From assembly GCF_018598185.1 (NCBI RefSeq), contig NZ_JAHESC010000023.1, forward strand, positions 1 through 64,000: a stretch of 64,000 nt of DNA, given 5' to 3'. Numbering within the stretch: position 1 is the first letter of the stretch; every line of letters starts with the position of its first letter. The stretch comes from Dawidia soli (lineage in GTDB: Bacteria; Bacteroidota; Bacteroidia; Cytophagales; Cyclobacteriaceae). Below, one piece after another: positions 16,641 to 24,777 of the stretch. The notes under the pieces were generated by a model. It did not search any database. It worked only from the letters and a program-made list of their open reading frames with translations, and was not told the DNA's origin. A program made the position numbers and the translations under genes.

Positions 16641-19487
16641 ATGAAAAAAATACTGTCATTCATTATATCCATATCGGTTGGTGCCGCATGTTACGGTCAG
16701 CAGTGGTCGTACCAGGCCGGCGGCTACGGTCTGGGAGGTAGCTTGCAGGGCATCTACCAGGCGCCGTCCGGAACACTGTTCCTGCAATCGTCGCCCATGA
16801 TGCGCTCGGCCGATGCCGGGGCAACGTGGCAATACGTCTCGCATCCCGGAGACGTCTTCACATCCTCCAAGCCAAGCTTTATCAACGCCACAGAGGGATG
16901 GAGCGCGGGCGCAAAAGTCGACATGTATACCCCCCCCAGCGGCCCGTTCGGTACACCCTACATCCCGCAGGTGTTGGCAACGACCGATGGCGGCAAAACA
17001 TGGAACCTGCTGCCGGTTTCCGGACTGGAAGGTTTAAATGTCCCCCGGTTCATCCATTTCTTTGACAGGAATGTCGGTATCATTGCCGGTGAGACACTCG
17101 ACTTCGAGCTATTGGTCTTTAAGACCAACGACGGCGGGAAAACATGGAATAGACGACTGTTTTCATCAGAGTTGTTCAGTATTGTAGACGGCCAGTTTCT
17201 GACAAGCTCGATCGGTTATCTGTCATCATCCAACGGTATGATCAAATCTACCGATGCAGGCGAGACATGGCACATGCTGACGTCGCCCGCAGACCCTGCA
17301 AAAAATCAGACGATCTCCAGGCAGAGTTTCACTTCCGTCACAGACGGATGGGTGGCCGGTAGTGGCAACCTCCTGGCTCGCACGACAGATGGTGGGCTGA
17401 CCTGGACACCCGTTGCCAGCGGCCTCGATGCCGGCGGTTCTTCCAGCAGTGTTTATATCACGGGACTAAAGTTTTTTGACGCAACGCATGGTTATATCTC
17501 CTCGATGTACGGTAAGCTCCTTTATACTGACAACGCCGGAGCTACCTGGCAGGAGCGCACGCCCGAAGGGGTTGACTTCAGCTATGCCCAGGACATTGCG
17601 TTCATGGGCACCGTCGCAGACATCGTTTTTATTACCGGGGGCGATGGCATCCTCACCAGCAGTGACGGCGGTATCCACTGGCAGAAAAAACTCGATCCCT
17701 TCATTTGGGAGAGCGGCCTTTTCGATATTACTTTCTCCAACGACAATTCGGGGTGGGCTGTAGGATACTCAGGCGCGTTGTTGCAAACGACCGATGGTGG
17801 AGCCAGCTGGAACGTCGCAAACACCCCTGCATGGGAGAACGAGTCGCAATCCTGGCACGACCTGAAAAGCCTGGCAGTCCAGGATGAAACGAAGATCTGG
17901 GCGGTCGGCGGACGCGGGAACGTCCTACATACGACTAACGGTGTCGATTGGACGGCACAAACCGTAGGCGAAAAAGATTTGCACGATGTTTTCTTTTTAA
18001 AAGGAACGGATAAAGGCTGGATTGTGGGAGATGGCAATACCCTTCTGCACTATACCGGCACGACCTGGGTTCCTCAAGTTGAGGCAGCGGCAAATGCGCC
18101 CGCATTAACCGCCATTTTCTTCCTGGACGAAGATCACGGCTGGGCCGTGGGCGAGCGCGGTACGATTCTTAAGACCACTAACGGTGGTGCTACATGGACG
18201 CCTAAAAATTCGGGCATCCTGCGTCAGCTTAATGACGTGTATTTTGCCGATGAGCACGTCGGTTATGCCGTCGGAAACAATGACTACATACTCAAAACCA
18301 CCGACGGTGGGGAAAGCTGGCGATACCAGGTCATTCCCCACGCATTTGTCGGCCACATGACGGGCGTATACTTTGCAACGCCGCACCGTGGTTGGATTGT
18401 CGGTAGCGACGAGACACGCGGCGCTATTTATTCAACAACCGACGGTGGCTATACCTGGCACCGCGCACCGGTCTTTGGCGCCAGCATGCTGAGCGTCTAT
18501 TTCCAGGATATGAACCGGGGCTGGGCCACCGACAGCAACGGAAAGATCTACCGATACAGCGATAACGCAACAGGTGAAGGTGATCAAACGATTACGCCTC
18601 CCATAATGAATTTCGAGGCAGTCGCCGATACGCTGTACAATTTCAGCGCAAGTCAGTTCGCACTCATCGATTCCACAAATAACAGCATACCATTCCTGGG
18701 GAAAAATGGTTCTGGCCACGAAGAGTTTGGCGAAAAGTATACTACCGACGGAGAAACCTGGGTAGCAGGTATAATCGTTTACCATCACGGCCGCTCCAAG
18801 AACGGAAACAACGTGGGCGAGTACAACGTCTTTTCGGTTAACGATCAGGGATACCCCGATCGAAAAATCGGCCGGAAAGATGTATACTTCAAGGATATTG
18901 ATCTGTCATCTCATGCGATGGAGGTGCGTTTCAGCGAGCCGGTTCCCGTGGACGGATCTTTCTTCGTTACCTTTAATCTTACTGACTATTACCATGGAGG
19001 TTTCGATGGCGATGACATCGGTATCATGCACACGTCAAACAATACCCGCCCGCAAGCCGATGATCGCGCCCGCAACGTAGTCCGTGTTCATGACCACAGC
19101 GACCGCGTATGGCGCCCCATTTCAGAAGCGTACCAAACAGCAGGATATTACGGTCATCTCGGCATCTTTCCCATAATCTATCGCAAGGACCAGGTTACCG
19201 GTATAGAGGCCCCCTCCCATACCAGCGGGCTACAGCTTCTCACGGCTTATCCGAACCCCGCCATACACGAGGCGTCTATAGCATACTCGTTGCAAAAACC
19301 AGCCAGCACTTCTGTTGCCATTTACGATATGCGAGGCAAAAAAGTAATGCACACTGAACCGGCCTTGAAGGAAGCCGGTCATCACGTCGAAACGTTCGAC
19401 GTCCGTACACTTCCCACCGGACTTTATATCTATAAGATCCATTCGGGGAATGCTTCACAGACATCCAAACTTGTTATCGTTCGATGA
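16641..19487 (+). CDS. T9SS cargo: BNR propeller fused to the same unknown domain
   Basis: A 948-residue exported protein. A signal peptide (to about residue 20) is followed by YCF48/BNR-type repeats with many SxDGGxxW motifs (to about 650). Then comes one copy of the roughly 200-residue domain found twice in the previous protein (about 655-855, with GGFDGDDIG and VRVHDHSDRVW). It ends in a T9SS type A sorting domain (YPNPAIHEASIAYS to KLVIVR). It thus combines in one chain the two modules its upstream neighbours carry separately. Its stop overlaps the DUF4625-like gene by four bases. Confidence 0.85.
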   Translation: MKKILSFIISISVGAACYGQQWSYQAGGYGLGGSLQGIYQAPSGTLFLQSSPMMRSADAGATWQYVSHPGDVFTSSKPSFINATEGWSAGAKVDMYTPPSGPFGTPYIPQVLATTDGGKTWNLLPVSGLEGLNVPRFIHFFDRNVGIIAGETLDFELLVFKTNDGGKTWNRRLFSSELFSIVDGQFLTSSIGYLSSSNGMIKSTDAGETWHMLTSPADPAKNQTISRQSFTSVTDGWVAGSGNLLARTTDGGLTWTPVASGLDAGGSSSSVYITGLKFFDATHGYISSMYGKLLYTDNAGATWQERTPEGVDFSYAQDIAFMGTVADIVFITGGDGILTSSDGGIHWQKKLDPFIWESGLFDITFSNDNSGWAVGYSGALLQTTDGGASWNVANTPAWENESQSWHDLKSLAVQDETKIWAVGGRGNVLHTTNGVDWTAQTVGEKDLHDVFFLKGTDKGWIVGDGNTLLHYTGTTWVPQVEAAANAPALTAIFFLDEDHGWAVGERGTILKTTNGGATWTPKNSGILRQLNDVYFADEHVGYAVGNNDYILKTTDGGESWRYQVIPHAFVGHMTGVYFATPHRGWIVGSDETRGAIYSTTDGGYTWHRAPVFGASMLSVYFQDMNRGWATDSNGKIYRYSDNATGEGDQTITPPIMNFEAVADTLYNFSASQFALIDSTNNSIPFLGKNGSGHEEFGEKYTTDGETWVAGIIVYHHGRSKNGNNVGEYNVFSVNDQGYPDRKIGRKDVYFKDIDLSSHAMEVRFSEPVPVDGSFFVTFNLTDYYHGGFDGDDIGIMHTSNNTRPQADDRARNVVRVHDHSDRVWRPISEAYQTAGYYGHLGIFPIIYRKDQVTGIEAPSHTSGLQLLTAYPNPAIHEASIAYSLQKPASTSVAIYDMRGKKVMHTEPALKEAGHHVETFDVRTLPTGLYIYKIHSGNASQTSKLVIVR

Positions 19488-20299
19488 AAAGAGAAGATAT
19501 GAGAATAGTAAAATATACGCTGCTCATCGCATTGTTTGCTGCCTGCAGCTCCGGCTCGGAAGAGGAAAAGCCAGATACAGCGGTGCCGGTTATCGAGCTT
19601 CAGAACAGCGATCCGCTCTACGGTACACAGGATATTTGTGGTTTCCCGGATACACATGTCTTTTCGCTGTTATCAGGTCAAACGCTTTACCTCGATCTTC
19701 ACTTTTCGGATGATGTCGGTCTGTCGCAATACAAGATCGATATCCACCACAATTTCGACTGCCATACACATGGGCGAACCGGGGCAACAGGGGAACCGTG
19801 GTTTGTTGCGCGGATCGAAAAGATCGACGGTGTCCGCCAGCACATAACCGAAGAGCTGACCGTGCCGGATAACGTAGCAGCCGGAAACTATCATTTACTG
19901 GTCTATGGGTTGGATCAGGTCGGCAACGAGGCAAAGCCCCTGGTCTTTAGCATGAAGATCAAAAATAGCGACGATGTCCAGGCACCTGAGCTTACCGTCG
20001 CCACCCCGGCGTCGGAAACGGCTGTAAAGCCCGGTGACTCAATATTGTTCGAAGGTGAGATAACCGACAACAGCGATCTGCCAGGCGGCAGAATAGAGCT
20101 GTTTTATTATGATCCGGCCAATACGCTGTACACCGTCGACCAATACTTTTTTCCCGTCGATACACGGCGGCAATACCTTTTTTCGATCCCGTATCACATC
20201 GGCGAATCATCCGTAGCCGGCATTTACCAGTTCCATATTAAAGTTTACGATCAATATAACAACGCAACCGAAAAGGTGCTGGCAATTACGGTTAATTGA
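19484..20299 (+). CDS. DUF4625-like lipoprotein
   Basis: A 271-residue predicted lipoprotein; the signal ends in LFAACSSG. Two Ig-like halves follow. The first has LYLDLHFSDDVGLSQYKIDIHHNFDCHTHG, whose D-I-H-x-N-F-D-x-H-x-H pattern is what I associate with DUF4625. The second half repeats the pattern of a FEGEITDNSDLPGG stretch. The HxH cluster suggests metal binding. An alternative start at Met6 (19499) gives a more compact signal, but ATG 19484 overlaps the previous stop and suggests coupling. It directly precedes the TonB receptor, the usual partner of such proteins in Bacteroidota. Confidence 0.75.
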   Translation: MKREDMRIVKYTLLIALFAACSSGSEEEKPDTAVPVIELQNSDPLYGTQDICGFPDTHVFSLLSGQTLYLDLHFSDDVGLSQYKIDIHHNFDCHTHGRTGATGEPWFVARIEKIDGVRQHITEELTVPDNVAAGNYHLLVYGLDQVGNEAKPLVFSMKIKNSDDVQAPELTVATPASETAVKPGDSILFEGEITDNSDLPGGRIELFYYDPANTLYTVDQYFFPVDTRRQYLFSIPYHIGESSVAGIYQFHIKVYDQYNNATEKVLAITVN

Positions 20300-20328
20300 A
20301 AGGATAAAAATCACAAAGAGTTACTGCC

Positions 20329-22788
20329 ATGCCTTTTCTTCATTCCGACAACGGCCCTGGAAAACCATTGCGCTGGAGAGTTTGTCTGCCAGTCCTGATG
20401 GCCGTGCTAGGCACGTCGATAAATGCAGTGGCCCAACAGTTCTCACTGATCGGCACCGTAAAGGCGGAAGCTTCGCCTGTGATCGGAGCTTCCGTTCTGC
20501 TGGTAGAAACACGTCTTGGTGCCGTCACTGATTCGAGCGGCGCATTTATACTATCACGATTGCGTGCAGGCGAGTATACGTTGTCCATTTCCGCAGTGGG
20601 CTTCAGGACTGTCGTTAGAGCCATTACCGTTCCCGACACACGGGATGTTCAGATCGATCTGGAACCGTCGACGCAGCGGTTGGAAGAAGTCGTTATTCTG
20701 GAGGATGTTTTTAAGCAAACACAACGGGAGAGCTCTGTCGTAATGACCAAAGTGGTCGGAGAGGAGATCCTTCGCAGGGGCGGCACTACCTTAATGAATA
20801 GCCTGGAACGTTTGCCGGGCGTCAGTTCCATCAACATGGGCGTAGGTGTTTCCAAACCGGTTATCCGCGGGTTGAGCTTTAACCGCGTAGTCGTTAACGA
20901 CGCTGGCATTAAACAAGAGGGCCAGCAATGGGGCAGTGACCACGGCCTCGAAATAGATCAGTTCCATGTAGAAAGCGTCGAGATCATCCGTGGTCCGGCC
21001 TCGCTGGCCTACGGCTCGGATGCCCTCGGCGGCGTGATGAATATCGGCCGCCCGGCAATGAAGCTGCCCGGTCATCACGAGGCAGAAACAAACCTGATCT
21101 TTCGCTCCAACAACAACACCCTCGGCGCGACAACCGCCATGGCCGGAAATGTTGATGGCCTGGTGTACAAATTGCGCTTTACCGCGCTCGACTATGGCGA
21201 TTACAAAGTACCCGCGAATGAATTTCAATACAACCGGTTTGTACTGCCGATATATGATAACGCATTAAAAAACACGGCTGGGAAAGAGCGCCACATCAAC
21301 GGCACGGTCGGCGTGCAGCGCTCGTGGGGCTTTACACATGTTACTGTTTCCAGCTACAACCAAAAAGTGGGAATATTCAGCGGAGCCATGGGCATTCCAC
21401 GAGCCTATCAGCTGACCCCCGATGGAGATGACCGCAATATCGACCTGCCTTCACAAGATGTCGCGCACTTCAAAGTGATCTCGAACACCAACCTGAAGCT
21501 CGGCACAAAGTGGCTTGAGATCGATGCCGCATTCCAGCATAACGTACGTCAGGAATACTCTTTTCCACACGCGCATGGCGCCCCCGAACAGCAACACACC
21601 AATCTCGCACTGCGTCTCGGCTTGAACACCATCACCCTTAACGCCCGGCTGCTCCAGGTCGCCGATAACCATCAACAAATTACTGGCATTCAATCGTCTA
21701 TGCAAGAAAACAAAACCGGCGGCTACGAATTTCTCATACCAGCGTATCGAGCGTTCCAATTCGGAATTTTTCACTTGTACCAATACAAGCCATCTGAGAG
21801 TTTTACTTTTAACGCTGGCGTACGGGGTGACTACGGCACGATACAAGCTGACCAGGTCAGATATCCCTTTTACTACGAGGGTAACTACATGGATAGTTTG
21901 GAACGAAGCCCATCTATAGATCGCACATTTCTAAATTACGCGGTTGGCGCAGGCGTTTCATACCAGGTCAATCCAGCCAATCAGCTGAAGCTTAACATAG
22001 GGAGAACGTTTCGAATACCCGCTCCTTCCGAACTTACGGCCAACGGTATGCATCACGGCACCTTCCGTTATGAACGCGGCGATGCAACCCTTGATGTCGA
22101 GCAGGGCTTCCAGTTTGATGCCGCATGGCTTTATACCGGCGGCAGTCTCGCCGTCACAATCAGTCCGTTCTATAATTATTTCCTGAATTACATCTATTTA
22201 AGCCCGTCCGGTCAATTCCCAACGGTCGAGATAAACGACAACGTTTATCCCGTGGCCGAAGCCGGCCAGGCGTACAACTTCAAACAGACCTCGGCGGTAC
22301 ACATGGGAGGAGAACTGGAAATCAGCAAGCAACTCAATGCATACATGCAAATGTCCGTCTCTGGTGAGTACGTATGGGCGGAAAACAACGTAAATGGGCT
22401 TCCACTGCCCTTTACACCACCGGCCAATATGCAAGCAACGATCGACATCGCGGGAACTTCAGTTGCCATTTTCAAAAAGCCCTTTGTCTACATTCAATAC
22501 GGCCACTACTGGAACCAGAACCGGGTAGAGCGAAACGAAGCCGCAACATCAGGTTATCAGCTCGCAAGCGTAGCAAGTGGTTTCTCCGTCGGCAAGAAAC
22601 AATGGCTCAAACTGGTTGTTAATGTTCAAAACGTCACGAATACAAAATACTATAACCATCTCAGCCGATACCGGATCTTAAACCTTCCGGAACCGGGAAG
22701 AAGCATCAGTATCTCGCTCCGCTGCAAATTTGCCACTTCACCGGCGCCAAGGCCCGAAACGAAACAAGGAAACAAACGAAAACAATGA
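20329..22788 (+). CDS. TonB-dependent outer-membrane receptor, probably metal-related
   Basis: An 819-residue outer-membrane receptor. A signal peptide (to about 36) is followed by a carboxypeptidase-regulatory-like domain (about 39-115), a plug (VEIIRGPASLAYGSDALGGVMNI is its clear end motif, about 217-239) and a 22-strand type barrel to the C-terminus. It imports a ligand using TonB energy. The neighbours suggest a metal or metallophore: an HxH-bearing DUF4625-like lipoprotein upstream and a zinc deacylase downstream. Barrel loops contain scattered His (for example FPHAHGAPEQQH). No SusD partner is present, so a polysaccharide role is unlikely. Its stop overlaps the next start by four bases. 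Confidence 0.9.
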   Translation: MPFLHSDNGPGKPLRWRVCLPVLMAVLGTSINAVAQQFSLIGTVKAEASPVIGASVLLVETRLGAVTDSSGAFILSRLRAGEYTLSISAVGFRTVVRAITVPDTRDVQIDLEPSTQRLEEVVILEDVFKQTQRESSVVMTKVVGEEILRRGGTTLMNSLERLPGVSSINMGVGVSKPVIRGLSFNRVVVNDAGIKQEGQQWGSDHGLEIDQFHVESVEIIRGPASLAYGSDALGGVMNIGRPAMKLPGHHEAETNLIFRSNNNTLGATTAMAGNVDGLVYKLRFTALDYGDYKVPANEFQYNRFVLPIYDNALKNTAGKERHINGTVGVQRSWGFTHVTVSSYNQKVGIFSGAMGIPRAYQLTPDGDDRNIDLPSQDVAHFKVISNTNLKLGTKWLEIDAAFQHNVRQEYSFPHAHGAPEQQHTNLALRLGLNTITLNARLLQVADNHQQITGIQSSMQENKTGGYEFLIPAYRAFQFGIFHLYQYKPSESFTFNAGVRGDYGTIQADQVRYPFYYEGNYMDSLERSPSIDRTFLNYAVGAGVSYQVNPANQLKLNIGRTFRIPAPSELTANGMHHGTFRYERGDATLDVEQGFQFDAAWLYTGGSLAVTISPFYNYFLNYIYLSPSGQFPTVEINDNVYPVAEAGQAYNFKQTSAVHMGGELEISKQLNAYMQMSVSGEYVWAENNVNGLPLPFTPPANMQATIDIAGTSVAIFKKPFVYIQYGHYWNQNRVERNEAATSGYQLASVASGFSVGKKQWLKLVVNVQNVTNTKYYNHLSRYRILNLPEPGRSISISLRCKFATSPAPRPETKQGNKRKQ

Positions 22789-23843
22789 ATATGAAGTCAA
22801 TCTTAGTTGTTCTGCTGGCATTAGGCATCCAGCTCGCAGTCGGACAAGACAAGCCCTTTGCCTTTCAAAACACTACAATAAAACCAGGCGAACGAAAATC
22901 GTTTTCAGTGACTATAAAAGCACCCAACGGTGACACAACGTTCATTCCCATCACCGTACTGCATGGCAAATCCAAGGGACCGGTATTGGGCCTTATAGCC
23001 GGCATACACGGGTATGAGTACCCACCGATTATGGCATTACAAGAATTGCCGAACAAAATAGACCCGGAAAAGCTACGAGGGACAATTATTATGGTCCGCA
23101 TCGCCAACGTAAACGCCTTCTTCAAACGCAGCGTGTTTTACAATCCGGCAGACGGAAAGAACTTGAACCGCGTTTTCCCCGGAAACAAAGCAGGTACTAT
23201 TACAGAATGCATAGCCCATACGATCACCACAGAAGTGATCAGCCGCTGTGACTATTTGGTAGATATCCACGCAGGAGATGCCAGTGAAGATCTCCAGCCC
23301 TACGTAGGTTTCTACACCTGTGGCAAACAATTTTCCACCGCCCGCAAAATGGCGGACGCATTGGGATTCCCATGGGTGATTGGCAGCGACAATGTACCCA
23401 CGCCAGGAAATACAAAGTACTGCTCTGCCGAAGCTGTTTCCCGTGGCATTCCAACGGTTGCCATAGAGTATGGAAAGCTCGGCCACGTAACATCGGAAGA
23501 GGCAGGGTTCATATCGGCTAGGTTAATGAACATGATGCGTACTATGGAATGGTACGATGGCGTACCGCAAAAATACAGCCCACCAGTAGAAATCAAAGCA
23601 CGAACCTACATTGAAGCTGAACATACCGGAATATTCTATCCCAACTTCAAAAGCGGAGCACTAATCAGAAAGGGAACGCTACTTGGTACCATCACCGATC
23701 CTTTCAACAATACAATCCAAGAAATCCTTTCGCCCATCGACGGGTTTATTATCTATATGACTGTTACTCCGCCGATTACAAAAGGTGAGACAATTTTCAG
23801 TCTCGGCAGTTATCCAAATAGTAGTATACAACGTGAAAATTGA
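22785..23843 (+). CDS. Exported M14/AspA-type zinc deacylase
   Basis: A 352-residue exported protein (signal to about residue 20) of the succinylglutamate desuccinylase/aspartoacylase family. Zinc ligands are visible as GIHGYEYP (His75, Glu78) and DIHAG (His162). NLNRVFPG (Arg129 for substrate carboxylate binding) and AIEYG (catalytic Glu228) are also present, so it should be active. The C-terminal part has a lipoyl/barrel-like extension typical of the family. It is translationally coupled to the TonB receptor, so it may trim an imported acylated or amidated compound in the periplasm. The substrate is unknown. Confidence 0.85.
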   Translation: MNMKSILVVLLALGIQLAVGQDKPFAFQNTTIKPGERKSFSVTIKAPNGDTTFIPITVLHGKSKGPVLGLIAGIHGYEYPPIMALQELPNKIDPEKLRGTIIMVRIANVNAFFKRSVFYNPADGKNLNRVFPGNKAGTITECIAHTITTEVISRCDYLVDIHAGDASEDLQPYVGFYTCGKQFSTARKMADALGFPWVIGSDNVPTPGNTKYCSAEAVSRGIPTVAIEYGKLGHVTSEEAGFISARLMNMMRTMEWYDGVPQKYSPPVEIKARTYIEAEHTGIFYPNFKSGALIRKGTLLGTITDPFNNTIQEILSPIDGFIIYMTVTPPITKGETIFSLGSYPNSSIQREN

Positions 23844-24309
23844 AGAGCAGCTGGTAATAATGTTTAATAATCGAAAATTATCATGTATACTTTTTTATCA
23901 ATGGGTGTTTGGTCTCCTTATGTAACTCCTATGTATTTTACTCAAAAGATATAGAGGTCATGACCGGTAGGAGTTGGCGCTATGTCCGTAAGATCAGGAT
24001 GCGCCGCCACCTCGGCAAAATTCTTCATCGGTCAGGTGACCGCTGGCTTTTGCGCGTTCCGGAAATGGCCCGGGTGTAGAGGCGTTTTATTTTTTATATA
24101 CCATTCCAGATCGTACCAGTCACAGCCTTTTACATTGTTCTTCCATTTTCTGAACAGCAATGCGTGCATTTTTCCTGCAAACAAAAAGGGCATAGAAAAA
24201 CATCGTACATTAGAATCGTCTGAAAAGTCTACAGGTGAATTATACGCAAAAAAAAAACACTTGTTCCTATGCAATTGTAGTCGTAACTTCTAGTTCGTAA
24301 ACCAAACCT
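23844..24309. other. Intergenic region holding a decayed gene fragment
   Basis: 466 bases at the operon end. Apart from the gene remnant at 23933-24079, it is AT-rich, with a long A run just before the next gene. I see no clear terminator. Confidence 0.5.
23933..24079 (+). pseudogene. Remnant of the 65-residue regulator-like gene
   Basis: The translation YSKDIEVMTGRSWRYVRKIR-MRRHLGK closely follows the first half of the protein at 8239; the DNA TTTACTCAAAAGATATAGAG is shared exactly. No in-frame start codon remains. One or two codons are missing near RIRRALGK, and the second half has shifted frame and lost bases. The DUF5675-type partner genes are absent here. Confidence 0.75.
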
Positions 24310-24771
24310 ATGGCTAAATATTCGATCAATATTAATGGACAGACCCACGATGTAGAGGCAATGGAAGACATGCCTCTTCTTTGGGTATTACGAGACGTTG
24401 TTGGGCTAAAGGGGACGAAATTCGGTTGTGGAAAAGCTTTGTGCGGAGCTTGTACGGTCCACCTGAATGACAATGCGGTGCGGTCGTGTAGTCTGCCGGT
24501 TTCTGCCGTTGGAGAAGGCAGGATCACAACGATCGAAGGCTTATCGAAAGAAGGCGAGCACCCTATTCAGCAAGCTTGGGAGAAATTTGTTGTGCCGCAG
24601 TGTGGCTATTGCCAAACCGGTCAAATAATGAACGCGGCTGCATTGATCAAGAGAAATCCACAGCCTTCGGAGCAGGAAATCGAGCAATCGATGCAAGGCA
24701 ATCTCTGCAGGTGTGGAACTTATAATCGCATCAAGGCTGCAATCATCAGCGTTACTTCACAACCTAAATAA
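24310..24771 (+). CDS. 2Fe-2S subunit of isoquinoline-1-oxidoreductase-type hydroxylase
   Basis: A 153-residue electron-transfer subunit. A ferredoxin-type 2Fe-2S site (Cys40, Cys45, Cys48, Cys60; CGKALCGAC) is followed by the alpha-helical 2Fe-2S domain (CGYCQTGQ with Cys98 and Cys101, CRCGTYNR with Cys133 and Cys135). It passes electrons from the molybdenum site of the next gene product. No FAD subunit is next door, which fits the two-subunit IorAB arrangement and not xanthine dehydrogenase. Six bases separate the two genes. Base composition is more AT-rich than the flanking operon. Confidence 0.9.
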   Translation: MAKYSININGQTHDVEAMEDMPLLWVLRDVVGLKGTKFGCGKALCGACTVHLNDNAVRSCSLPVSAVGEGRITTIEGLSKEGEHPIQQAWEKFVVPQCGYCQTGQIMNAAALIKRNPQPSEQEIEQSMQGNLCRCGTYNRIKAAIISVTSQPK

Positions 24772-24777
24772 GCACCT

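Noticed and set aside
12964-19487. Sialidase activity for the BNR-repeat proteins
   Set aside because: BNR-type DGGxTW loops alone do not indicate catalysis; no sialidase FRIP motif or catalytic Arg triad was seen.
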